From NCBI GenBank assembly GCA_963575745.1, contig CAUYUJ010000857.1:34644-98643 (forward strand): a stretch of DNA of 64,000 bases, written 5' to 3'. The notes under the pieces are model-generated. The model had not been told where the DNA came from and ran no database searches. It saw nothing but the letters and a program-made list of their open reading frames with translations. Source of the DNA: Prorocentrum cordatum. Its lineage: Eukaryota > Sar > Dinophyceae > Prorocentrales > Prorocentraceae. A program made the position numbers and the translations under genes. Shown here one piece after another: positions 9,866 to 18,147 of the stretch. Within the stretch, counting starts at the first letter, position 1. Every line of letters starts with the position of its first letter.

Positions 9866-10104
9866 CCTCCCCCTCCTACTTGTGGTGGTGGCGGTGGAAA
9901 GCACGCCCACCAAGGGAGCCCGCGCCGCCTGTCGCCTGCCGCAGGCGCCCCCCCGCCGCCCCCCCCCCCCGCCGCGCCCCCCATCGGGCGGCCGCCCCGC
10001 CGCCGCGCCTGGCAGGCGGGCGGATCGGCCGCGCTGCGGCCTCCGCTCCTCGTCCGTCCTCTTTCCCTGCCTCCTCCTCCGCCTCCTCGCTTCAGCTCCT
10101 CCTC

Positions 10105-10112
10105 ATGATCAC

Positions 10113-10171
<59 letters not shown>

Positions 10172-10593
10172 CCCTCCTCCTCCTCCTCCTCCTCCTCATC
10201 ATCATCATCATTATCATCATCATCAGCATCATCATCATCTTTATCATTATGAGTACCATTATTATCATCATTATCATCGTCGTCGTCAGTATCATCATCA
10301 CCATCATCATCATCCTCAGTAGCATCATCATCTGTATCATCATCATCAGCAACATCAGCATCATCATCATCTTCATCATCGTCATCATCAACATCATCGC
10401 TATCACCAGCATCATCAGCATCATCAGCAGCAGTATCAGCATCATCATCATCAGCATCATCATCGTCATCGTCATTGTCATCATCACCACAATCATCATC
10501 ATCATCAGCATCATCCTCATTCTTATCACCACCATTCTCATCAGCGGCATCAGCATCAGCATCAGCATCGCCATCGTCATCGTCATCATCCTC

Positions 10594-10624
<31 letters not shown>

Positions 10625-10713
10625 CCATCATCATCGTCGTCATCCTCATCATCGTCACAATCAGCATCATCAGCAGCATCGTCGTCGTCAGCATCAGCAT
10701 CTCCATCATCATC
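10105..10713. repeat. (ATC)n microsatellite, 5' part (split by the DIRS-like element)
   Basis: About 600 bases of ATC units with GTC, AGC and CTC variants. The same repeat resumes at 17053, directly after the retroelement, so the element sits within one original array. The poly-His and poly-Ile frames are artefacts. Confidence 0.95.
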
Positions 10714-10785
10714 ATTGCAGTTATACTAACGCGTTTTGCGGAGCATGAGTGGGTCGGGCCGCCTTTACCGTTTGGGCTCAAGGCG
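10714..10785 (+). repeat. split direct repeat A1
   Basis: These 72 bases, starting ATTGCAGTTATACTAACGCG and ending GGGCTCAAGGCG, are repeated at 16812-16883. The ATG of the first ORF (10745) lies inside it. Confidence 0.95.
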
Positions 10786-11191
10786 TAACGGAGGGAGCGG
10801 TCCGCGCGCGACGTGGATGTTGCCGCTGGTGCTGGGAGGGGCGGTCGACGCGACCATCGCGTACCTCCACCGGTGCCCCGCTGCGCCGGAGTGCCCCAGC
10901 TGCTCCTTGACCTGTCCTGCCTGTCCTTCTTTCACGTGCCCTCCGCCGGCCACAGTCAGCTGCCCAGCGTGCCCCGCGCTGGTCTGCCCCGCGGTGGCGG
11001 CCGAGGCGCCGCGCGCCGCTCGTGAGGGGCGCGCGGAGGCGCCGCGCTCCTGCCCTGCCTGCGCTGCTTGCGAGCAGCCGGCGGAGCCTGAGCCGTGCGA
11101 CGCCTGGCGGGCCTTCTTGCGTGGGCTGCTAGGCGGCGCCGTCGGCGGCGTGCTGCTGACGCTGCTGTTCGTGAAGGTCGTGGGCCATTGA
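10745..11191 (+). CDS. ORF1: small cysteine-rich protein with C-terminal membrane segment
   Basis: 148 residues, starting at an ATG inside repeat A1. Residues about 25-38 (MLPLVLGGAVDATI) are hydrophobic and could be a signal or anchor. The middle has repeated C-P and CPxC motifs (CPAAPECPSC, CPACP, CPACPALVCP, CPACAACEQ), a plausible metal-binding or disulphide-rich array. The last 25 residues (FLRGLLGGAVGGVLLTLLFVK) form a strong glycine-rich transmembrane segment. The frame has no stops. I recognise no family. Position and size suggest an element accessory protein; a gag or nucleic-acid-binding role is possible from the cysteines, but the membrane segment is unusual for gag. It ends just before the gag-like frame begins. 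Confidence 0.6.
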   Translation: MSGSGRLYRLGSRRNGGSGPRATWMLPLVLGGAVDATIAYLHRCPAAPECPSCSLTCPACPSFTCPPPATVSCPACPALVCPAVAAEAPRAAREGRAEAPRSCPACAACEQPAEPEPCDAWRAFLRGLLGGAVGGVLLTLLFVKVVGH

Positions 11192-11192
11192 G

Positions 11193-12454
11193 TGGGGGTG
11201 GCTGAGGTACGTCGGGGACGACCTGGTTCACCAAAGGTGGGTTTCCGGCCGCGTGGCGCTATCGGCTTCTGAGTATGTCGGTACCACGCCGGACGGCGAC
11301 ACGTACATTGAGAAGTATGACGATAATGATAATGAAGATGTGGATCTGGTTCGGTGGAGCGCAGGTTGGAACGACGTCCCCAACGGCGTGAATCCTGCGG
11401 GGGTGTAACGCTTTCGGCAGGAGCCGACAGCGGCCGAGAAGCACGTCTTCCTTCGTGATGCTGAGCGACTGGCCGATCATCGCTGCCGCATCGTGGCCGC
11501 CACGATTGGTCGCCCCGACCTGCTCACGGCGCCAGGCTTCCGCGCGCTGGTGCCAGGCGGGCCAGGCGGCGCGCCCGCCGCTGCGGGAGGCGCGGCGGCT
11601 GGGCCTGCGGCGGCTGCTGGGCCTCGCCCGGGGGTGCTGCAGGGCGTGGCGCCTCAGGCGGCTGCGGCGGACGCTGGCGCGCGCTGGCGGGCGGCTCAGT
11701 CTCTCGGGGACGTGCGGTACGGGGACGAGGTGCCAGGGCACGTGGCGACGGCAGCTGCGGTGCGCGGGCGCGACCTCCACATCCTCGCCGACGGGACTGC
11801 CCTGTTCGTCGAGGAGGTGCCGGCGGCGGAGTTGGAGGTCTTCACGGGGCGCGCTGTGGCAGCAGACGCTCGCGTGATGCCCGTGATGCGTACGGGAGCT
11901 CGCCGCGAGGTGACGTGGGCGGTCATGGCTGCGCGCGATCGTGAGGAGGACTTCGGGCGCGACTGGCTGGTGACGGGCCCGCGGACGACGTTCTGGTGCA
12001 TCGAGTTCATCAACAATGAGGGGATGGGCATCGACGGCCATCACGATAGGTTTCGGGCGGTGGCGAAGCTCGAGCCGACGCAGTGGGGCGTGCAGGAGCA
12101 CTTCCAGTGCACGCAGTACATCCGCCTGCTGTTGCTCTCAGACCAGTGCGACGGCACGAACTTGCCGGCTTGCGAGGCCATCTTCCGTTCCGCCGCATGC
12201 AGACTATCTAGTATTCGTACCTGGAGAAGGTGAGGGAGCGTGAAGGCGCCAATCAGAGCGGGAAGTTGTCGATCGAGGAGCAGACGCACTTCGCGGGCTC
12301 GACTCGGATCTCTTCTAGCTTGATGGTGTGCCCCGACTTGTTGGAGTTTGTACGCAAAGAAGTAGAGCGTGAAGCTGCCCTGGCAAAGAACCTCCGTAAG
12401 GCTCGTGAAGAGAAGGAGGCTCTCAAGAAGGGCAAGAAGGACGGACAAGGTTGA
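11193..12454 (+). pseudogene. gag-like ORF of the DIRS-like element, broken by two stops and a frameshift
   Basis: One frame runs from about 11193 (RYVGDDLVHQRWVSGRVAL, then EYVGTTPDGDTYIEKYDDND and VRWSAGWNDVPNGVNPAGV) to an in-frame TAA at 11406-11408. It resumes as FRQEPTAAEKHVFLRDAERL and continues to about 12187. There the reading shifts to another frame (RRMQTI, TAG at 12209-12211, YSYLEKVREREGANQ) and ends in a lysine/glutamate-rich tail at 12454. The tail (VRKEVEREAALAKNLRKARE) predicts a charged coiled coil. No zinc knuckle is visible. Its place between ORF1 and the RT is where DIRS elements keep their gag-like ORF; that is the only functional argument. No ATG starts the conserved part. 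Confidence 0.6.
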
Positions 12455-12460
12455 GGGGGC

Positions 12461-15100
12461 ATGGAGCGCCCCCGTCGTGTCCCCCGGTTGCCAGGCGACC
12501 GGGGGGCGCCTTCGCATGGTCAATTCGAGCGCTCTTCCCTTGGTCGTGATGAGCCCGCACGTCTGGTTGCTCGCAATCTTCTTCCTCTGCCAGTACCGCC
12601 AGTCTCATCTGTATGTGCTGACAGTGGTGTTTTTTTGTCGCGAGGTTGCCGTCAGCGGGTTCAGCAGCGTCACGCTCGTGATCTCGACGTTCGGAGGGCG
12701 GTTGTCGCCCTGAATTCACTGCATCACTCTCCTGACGTTGTGCCGGGCGGAGAGGGTCAACTCAGTGGTGGTCCTCTGTCGCTGGTGCAGCAACGCATCA
12801 TGGAGCACGTGCGCGACTCAGTTGGAGCGCTGGGGGCTCCACCGGCAGGCGTCGACACCTCGGAAGCTCTGCGGAGGCTTCGAGCGCCTGGCTTCTACGG
12901 CTCCGACGAGGACGTGAAGCTGGGGAACTACAATCCCGATCTGCTCTCGCTGCCGTCCGTGGGGAGCCATGCGGTTCCGCTCGCGGACTTGTGGGGTGCA
13001 GGCGGGCGCAGGCGCGTCGCGGAGTTCGTCCGCGATAGTGTGCTACCTGCGGGACCGGCGCTGGAGAGGAGGAAGATGTGCGGCGTGAGGGCGCCCTATT
13101 CCGACCCAGCTCTTCGCCAACCGCGTGTGTGGAGCGACTTTGTCTCGCGGCTTCATCGCAGCGGCCTGCTAGATTTTGCCTACGACCGCGGCAGAGAGTC
13201 CGTGGAGTTCTTCTGCGTTCCGAAAAAGGATCAGCGATTGAGACTCGTTTGCGATTGCCGTCACAGCAACGTCTGGTTTCGCGAGCCTGATAACGTCACT
13301 CTTTGTACTGGTGAGACTCTTGGGAACCTCGAAGTCGGTGAAGGCGAGACGCTCTAGATTTCGGAAGCTGACCTGTCCAATGCGTTCTACCATTTGCAGC
13401 TGCCTGTCGAGTTGCGGGATCTGTTCACCTTTAGGCGCGTCCGTGCCCGTGATATCGGCTTGACTGAGATTGGCGGGCAACCAGTGCGCGACGGGGCGTG
13501 GGTATACCCAAGACTGCGCGTGTGCCCCATGGGGTGGACTTGGGCATTGTGGTGGTGTCAACGTGTGCATGAGAGATTGGTCGAGCGGTGTGGAGGACAA
13601 CCCGAAGAGAGGTTACAGGATCGTCGTGTCGTTCCCTCTCTTGCGGGGGCCTGCCATCTCGAGTATGTCGACAACTTCGTGGCCATTTCGACTGTCGCCT
13701 CCAAGGTGCATCGCCTCGCGTCCGCCGTCGTGGAGGGGTTCAGGGAGGCGGGGTTGGTCGCGACCGCCGATGTCGACTCGCCCGGAGAGGATCTCGCTCG
13801 GGACCGCACCGTCATGGGATGGGATATTTGATGTCGTGCCGCTGTCCTGAGGCCTACCCGGGCCCGTGTCTGGAGGGCCCGCTTGTGTGTCCGTGCCTTG
13901 CTTCGTCGTGGCCGCGTCTCTGGGAAGGTCCTCGAGAGGCTTGTGGGGCACATGGGGTTCATCAGCCTGGTCCGACGGGAAAGCCTCTCGGTCTTCGACA
14001 CGCTGTTCGCGTTCATCCGCCGCTTCTACTACGAGGAGGCCCCGCTGTGGCCCAGTGTCATCGACGAGCTCACGATCTGGGAGGGGATCGCGCCGCTGCT
14101 GTGGCGCAACCTGAAGGCCTCGTGGGGGCCGTCGCTGTGCGCCGTCGACGCGTCCCCGACCGGTCTGGGAGTCTGCTCGTCGCCGATCTCAGTCGAGGAG
14201 GCCCGGGGGCTTGGGAGACATTGCGAGCGGTGGCGTTTCTCTCGGGGTGCGCGTCTTCCTCCGCGTCTTCAGGCTGCCGCCGCTGCCGCCGTGTCCGACG
14301 ACCCCGAGGTGCAGTGGCTGTCCGGAGTGCACGACAACGGGTCCGGAGGTCTCTGGGATGTTGATGGGGGGCCGCCGCCTGCTGGCAGTACCGCCGCCGT
14401 TCTGGGTTCCGGGCTCGGCGATTCTCGTGGCGCCGTGTTTCGTGAGGTGCCCCTGAAGCTCTTACTACGTGACTGGAAGATTGTCGGGAGGTACAAGTGG
14501 AACGTTGAGGAGCCGATGCCTATCCTTGAGGGCCGGGCTATCTTGTATGCACTACGACACGCCCTGAGGAATGTTCAGAACTTCGGGCGGCGGATCGCGG
14601 TCCTGGGGGGCGCCCTCGTCGCTGCCTGCGCAGTCTCGAAGGGGCGGTCTGATTCCAGGGCGATGCTCAAGGTCACCCAGTCCGTGGCTGCTCTCTGTCT
14701 GGCCACTGGGTGCGTGTTGCACTGCCGGTGGCTCCCCTCAGAGTGGAACGTGGCTGACGGGCCCTCGAGAGGGCTTGCAGTTCCGTCAGTGCCGCAGCCG
14801 CTGTCCCTCTCGAAGCCTCACGAGCTGGAGTGGCTTCGCTCGGCTGGGCAGCCCGCGCCCGCCCCGCGGCCCCGCCCCGCGGCAGGAGGCGATGCTGCTA
14901 CGAGCGTCGCCGTCGACCGGCTCCCAGCCGACTGGGATGGCTTCGCGGCCCTCGGGGAGGAGCAGTTTGACGCGGACGCCAGCCGCTTCGAGCCCGTCTT
15001 CATCGGCGGCGTTTCCTTCGCGGGCCGCTCCCAGCAGCGCGCCGGCGGCTGTGCCCCGCCGGGCGCCGCGGGCGCCGGCGCGAGCACCAGCGCGGCGCGC
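12461..15100 (+). pseudogene. RT-RNase H polyprotein of the DIRS-like element, two in-frame stops
   Basis: A single frame from the ATG at 12461, interrupted by TAG at 13355-13357 and TGA at 13829-13831. Reading through them gives a continuous RT and RNase H. RT: VEFFCVPKKDQRLRLVCDCR (fingers), ADLSNAFYHLQLP (motif A, Asp codon 13370), CPMGWTWALWWCQ (motif B region), LEYVDNFVA (motif C, 13661-13678). Motif C reads YVDN, so the second catalytic Asp is Asn. RNase H: AVDASPTGLGVC (Asp codon 14147), ILEGRAILYAL (Glu), VLGGALVAACAVSKGRS (Gly where the third acid is expected), SEWNVADGPSRG (last Asp). The frame stays open to 15439, but after about 15100 it is a shadow of the recombinase. It would copy element RNA in a gag particle. 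Confidence 0.85.
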
Positions 15101-15854
15101 CGGGCAGGCCCGCGTGAAGGAGGCGGCGAGGCGGCGGGCGGCCGCGACCGCGGCCGAGGGGCTGACCGTCTGCCAGACTCACTCGGTTCGCCCCGCTACG
15201 TTGCGGCTGTGCCAAGACGACTTTGCCTCGTTCAAGCGCTGGCTGAGTCGCCAGGGCCGCCCGATGCCCGAGGGCAAGCTGGACACCGACCAGACCCTCT
15301 CCCAGTACCTGGACGAGATGTACCTCGACGGCGCGCACGTCAGCTTGGGGGGGCGGATGCTCGCTGCTGTGCTGTTCCACCAGTCGGTCCTGAGCAAGGC
15401 GGGCGGCGCGCGGATGGCGCGCAGCCGCCGCGCGCTTAAGGGCGGGCAGCGCCTGGCGCCTGCAGGCTCCAGGCTCGGGGTGCCGTACGAGGTGATGTGC
15501 ATGATCGTGATGTGGCTGCGCGGCCTGTTCACGATCAGCAGCGCCCAGGCGGGGCAGGCGTTCGAGAGGGCGGTGCAGGCGCTGGGGCTTCGGCGCGTCG
15601 GCGGGGTCTGCCGCTACCAGCTGCGCCACGGCGGCGCAAGCCGCGACGCGGCGACCGGCGCGAGGACGCTGGATCAGATCCGCCATCGCGGCCGCTGGCG
15701 CGCCCACAGCAGCCTCCGCCGCTACGAGAAAGGGGCGAGGCTCGGCGAGGTGCTCGAGCGCCTCACCACCCCGCTCCGTGCCCACGCGCTGCGCTGCGCC
15801 GACTTGCTCGCCGACGTTGCGGCCGGGCGACGCCAGCCTTGCGCGAGCCCCTGA
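14937..15854 (+). CDS. tyrosine recombinase (integrase) of the DIRS-like element
   Basis: This frame is +1 relative to the RT-RNase H frame and overlaps it. 14937 is the last ATG before the conserved part; entry by frameshifting from the upstream frame is equally possible. The conserved region begins near 15165 (LCQDDFASFKRWLSRQGRP). The C-terminal catalytic core carries RYQLRHGGAS (Arg codons 15612 and 15624, His 15627), IRHRGRW (15681-15698) and SLRRYEKGARL with the nucleophilic Tyr codon at 15723. That matches the R-HxxR-Y plan of phage-type recombinases as seen in DIRS elements. The frame is uninterrupted. It would integrate a circular DNA intermediate at short sequence identities, in keeping with the absence of a target-site duplication. 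The stop TGA at 15852-15854 overlaps the start of the methyltransferase-like region. Confidence 0.88.
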   Translation: MASRPSGRSSLTRTPAASSPSSSAAFPSRAAPSSAPAAVPRRAPRAPARAPARRAGQARVKEAARRRAAATAAEGLTVCQTHSVRPATLRLCQDDFASFKRWLSRQGRPMPEGKLDTDQTLSQYLDEMYLDGAHVSLGGRMLAAVLFHQSVLSKAGGARMARSRRALKGGQRLAPAGSRLGVPYEVMCMIVMWLRGLFTISSAQAGQAFERAVQALGLRRVGGVCRYQLRHGGASRDAATGARTLDQIRHRGRWRAHSSLRRYEKGARLGEVLERLTTPLRAHALRCADLLADVAAGRRQPCASP

Positions 15855-16609
15855 GGGTCCCCGTCTTCGTGGAGATCTTCTCTGGCTCAGGCAGGCTGGG
15901 GCGTGCTGCTGCGCATGAAGGGCTGCAGGTGCTCTGGTGGGACATCTCGTTCGGCGACGCCTATGACCTGACGCTTGGCAAGAATCAGAATCTGCTGATG
16001 GGCTGGCTCGCTGGAGGCCTCATCATCGGGTTTCACGTCGCGCTGCCATGCCAGACCTACTCCCGCATTCGCGATCGTGGAGGCGGTCCGCCGCCGCTGA
16101 GGAGTGAACCCTGGCCGTGGGGGCTTCCGAACCTCGCGGCCGCCTTGCAGCGCAAAGTGACGCTTGCCAATAATCTCACTCGCTTCGCATGCCGCTTGTG
16201 TCGTGAGGCCATCCTTCGTCGGATCCCCTGGTCTTTGGAGAACCCGCGAACCTCGCGCCTGTGGCTGTGTAATTCAATCGTTGCCCTTACGAAACGGAAG
16301 AATGTCAGTAGTGTGTACACTGATTTCTGCATGTGGGCGGGACCTTTTAAAAAATCCACCACGTTTGTATCGTACCTCGTCGATCTCTCTGGGCTCGCCA
16401 CTCGCAGGTGCCTCGGTAGCCGCAGAATGTGTGCGCGCACTGGCGAGCCGCACCAGCAGTTGGTCGGCAAGCGTCAGGACGGGGTGTTTTGGACTGAAGT
16501 TGCCGAACCATATCCAGCCCCGCTTTGCAGTTTCATCGCCAAACGGCTCTGGGACATAATTGCTGCGCGAACCGCTCAGAAATTTGACAGGTTCCTGTCT
16601 GTTGCTTAA
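15851..16609 (+). CDS. C5-cytosine methyltransferase-like protein, last ORF of the DIRS-like element
   Basis: The conserved reading starts at about 15851 (LRVPVFVEIFSGSG), overlapping the recombinase stop. The frame is open upstream to 15440 but is a shadow there. No ATG precedes the first motif, so expression by frameshift, splicing or a non-AUG start must be assumed. EIFSGSGRLGRAA resembles the SAM-binding motif I (DxFxGxGG). VLWWDIS follows at the position of motif II. LPCQTYSRIR (PCQ at 16046-16054) matches motif IV PCQxFS with its catalytic Cys. SLENPRTSRLW (16238-16246 for ENP) stands where C5 enzymes have ENV. The frame has no internal stop to 16609. About 250 residues is short for a full C5 enzyme, and no clear target-recognition domain is seen. 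DIRS elements are known to carry adenine methyltransferase-like domains, and cytosine methyltransferases are known in other dinoflagellate retrotransposons. A different SAM-dependent family remains possible. Confidence 0.7.
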   Translation: MRVPVFVEIFSGSGRLGRAAAHEGLQVLWWDISFGDAYDLTLGKNQNLLMGWLAGGLIIGFHVALPCQTYSRIRDRGGGPPPLRSEPWPWGLPNLAAALQRKVTLANNLTRFACRLCREAILRRIPWSLENPRTSRLWLCNSIVALTKRKNVSSVYTDFCMWAGPFKKSTTFVSYLVDLSGLATRRCLGSRRMCARTGEPHQQLVGKRQDGVFWTEVAEPYPAPLCSFIAKRLWDIIAARTAQKFDRFLSVA

Positions 16610-16674
16610 GTCCCGGCGGAGCCAGTTGGCCTTCGTGCAAGTATGGCATTTTCTAGCTTGACGGTGCTGTCTTG

Positions 16675-16813
16675 GCAGTGCGTGTGGCCGAAGCCACACT
16701 CCTGTGCGGAAGGTATTGTGACTCGTTGCTTGCCTGCCCACTCGCTCCGGTCGGTGGCGCCACTGTATGTAAAAACACATCGTCGTCTGGCCTCGAACGG
16801 AAGCCTGAGCAAT
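16675..16813 (+). repeat. split direct repeat B1
   Basis: These 139 bases (GCAGTGCGTGTGGCCGAAGC ... GCCTGAGCAAT) recur at 16914-17052, apparently identical. B1 directly abuts A2, sharing the bases AT. Confidence 0.95.
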
Positions 16814-16883
16814 TGCAGTTATACTAACGCGTTTTGCGGAGCATGAGTGGGTCGGGCCGCCTTTACCGTTTGGGCTCAAGGCG
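16812..16883 (+). repeat. split direct repeat A2
   Basis: A second copy of the 72-bp 5' end (10714-10785). The B1/A2 junction reads GCAATTGC, a perfect 8-bp palindrome. Confidence 0.95.
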
Positions 16884-16915
16884 CCCACCACGCCCGCCCA
16901 TTTTTCGCCTTGAGC
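16874..16915 (+). other. 10-bp inverted repeat (hairpin) between A2 and B2
   Basis: GCTCAAGGCG at 16874-16883, the end of A2, is repeated in inverse as CGCCTTGAGC at 16906-16915. The two are separated by 22 bases including a T-run, giving a clear stem-loop in RNA or single-stranded DNA. Confidence 0.75.
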
Positions 16916-17052
16916 AGTGCGTGTGGCCGAAGCCACACTCCTGTGCGGAAGGTATTGTGACTCGTTGCTTGCCTGCCCACTCGCTCCGGTCGGTGGCGCC
17001 ACTGTATGTAAAAACACATCGTCGTCTGGCCTCGAACGGAAGCCTGAGCAAT
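16914..17052 (+). repeat. split direct repeat B2 (3' end of element)
   Basis: A second copy of B1. Its last bases GCAAT are the inverse of the element's first bases ATTGC. (ATC)n resumes at 17053. Confidence 0.95.
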
Positions 17053-17149
17053 GATCATGATCATCATCATAAGCATTCTCATTCTCATTATCATCATCAT
17101 GATCATCATCAACATCATCATCATCATCATCATCATTATCACCATCATC
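17053..17149. repeat. (ATC)n microsatellite, 3' part
   Basis: GATCATGATCATCATCAT and similar units continue the array that ends at 10713 on the other side of the retroelement. Confidence 0.9.
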
Positions 17150-17725
17150 TGCCTCGGCCCGGTCCATGTGCCCTCTGGTGCCAGGGAGGGTTCGCCCTCT
17201 CTTCGCGGGATGCGAGAGTGTTCGAAGTAAGCAACGTTGCCTTGCCTCCAAATCTGTCCCAGGTCTGCGTCCTCCTCCCCCAACCTCTGCCCCCCTGCTC
17301 CTCCGCCCTCGGCCGTCCGCATCTGCCTTCTCTGCCCACCTGGATGTTCCACGATAGACGTTCTAGGATACGTATATGCCACGCCGGCCACCAGCTCGAG
17401 CTCCGAGAGAGAAACAGAAGCCGTGCCCGAGGTGCTTCCTCAAGCTCGGTTTCTGGGCTGGCCATCTCGGGCCCCCTGGGGCATTCGGAAATCGATCTGG
17501 GATCAACATTTTGCCAGGATGGAGCCTGGGAGCGGTTCAGGACGGTTTTTGAGCTAACTCCGAGGCTCGAGAATCGATGCTGCTGGACGTTTTTGGTATT
17601 GTTTTTGGTCCACTGGGAGGCTTCTCGGCGCCATGGCTGGGCCCCCTTCGAAGTTATAATTATCCCAGTGCGACCCTACCTAGGAGTTGGAACCCCTAGG
17701 AAAGCAGCATTAGTAGTAACAGTGA
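17150..17725. other. no gene seen
   Basis: The sequence is mixed with a moderately pyrimidine-rich part near 17270-17340. The open frame across it has no recognisable domain and enters from the microsatellite. Confidence 0.5.
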
Positions 17726-18147
17726 CGCTAAGCTAAAGCTAAGCTAAAGCTAAGCTAAAGCTAAGTTAAAGCTAAGCTAGAGCTAAGCCACAGCTAAGCT
17801 AAAACTAAGCTAAAGCTAAACTAAAGCTAAGCTAAATCTAAGCTAAAGCTAAGCTAGAGCTAAGCTAACGCTAAGCTAACGCTAAGCTAAAGCTAAGCTA
17901 AAACTAAGCTACAGCTAAGCTAAAAATAAGCTAAAGCTAAGTTAAAGCTAAGCTAAAGCTAAGCTAAAGCTAAGCTAAAGCTAAGCTAAAGCTAAGCTAA
18001 AGCTAAGCTACAGCCTAGCTCAAGCTAAGCTAAAGCTAAGCTAAAGCTAAGCTAAACGCTAAGCGAAACTCTGAGCGAAACGCTAAGCTAAAGCTAGGCT
18101 ACAGCTAAGCTAAAGCTAAGCTAAAGCTAAAGCTAAAGCTAAAGCTC
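17726..18147. repeat. tandem array, 11-bp unit AGCTAAGCTAA
   Basis: About 38 units, equivalently alternating GCTAA and GCTAAA, with scattered substitutions (GCTAGA, GCTACA). Homogeneity is highest near 17940-18010. The array ends at a near-duplicated TCCCAGGG(A)ACTGGGGG sequence at about 18147-18190. Confidence 0.95.

Larger units (their letters stand above)
10714..17052 (+). mobile_element. full-length DIRS/Ngaro-like tyrosine-recombinase retrotransposon
   Basis: About 6.34 kb. A 72-bp sequence at the 5' end (A1, 10714-10785) recurs internally near the 3' end (A2, 16812-16883). A 139-bp sequence (B1, 16675-16813) recurs at the extreme 3' end (B2, 16914-17052). The order A1-ORFs-B1-A2-B2 is the 'split direct repeat' arrangement known for PAT/Ngaro-type DIRS elements. 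The ORFs fit that class: a small first ORF, gag-like, RT-RNase H, tyrosine recombinase and a methyltransferase-like ORF. Both flanks are (ATC)n, there is no target-site duplication beyond a shared AT, and the element ends are ATTGC...GCAAT. The repeat pairs look identical by eye, which argues for a recent insertion. The gag and RT frames nevertheless carry stops, so this copy is probably defective or was mobilised by proteins from another copy. Confidence 0.92.

Noticed and set aside
9463-10788. 441-residue plus-strand and 229-residue minus-strand frames rich in Ile, His, Ser or Met
   Set aside because: These are translations of the (ATC)n and (GGA)n microsatellites.
15497-15850. Upstream 118 residues of the methyltransferase-like frame
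   Set aside because: Arg/Ala/Pro-rich, and opposite in frame to the conserved recombinase core; judged a shadow, so the feature begins at the first conserved motif.
10714-17052. Reading the A/B repeats as LTRs of an LTR retrotransposon
   Set aside because: The repeat order is A...B-A-B rather than one direct repeat at each end. There is no aspartic protease or DDE integrase, and a tyrosine recombinase is present.
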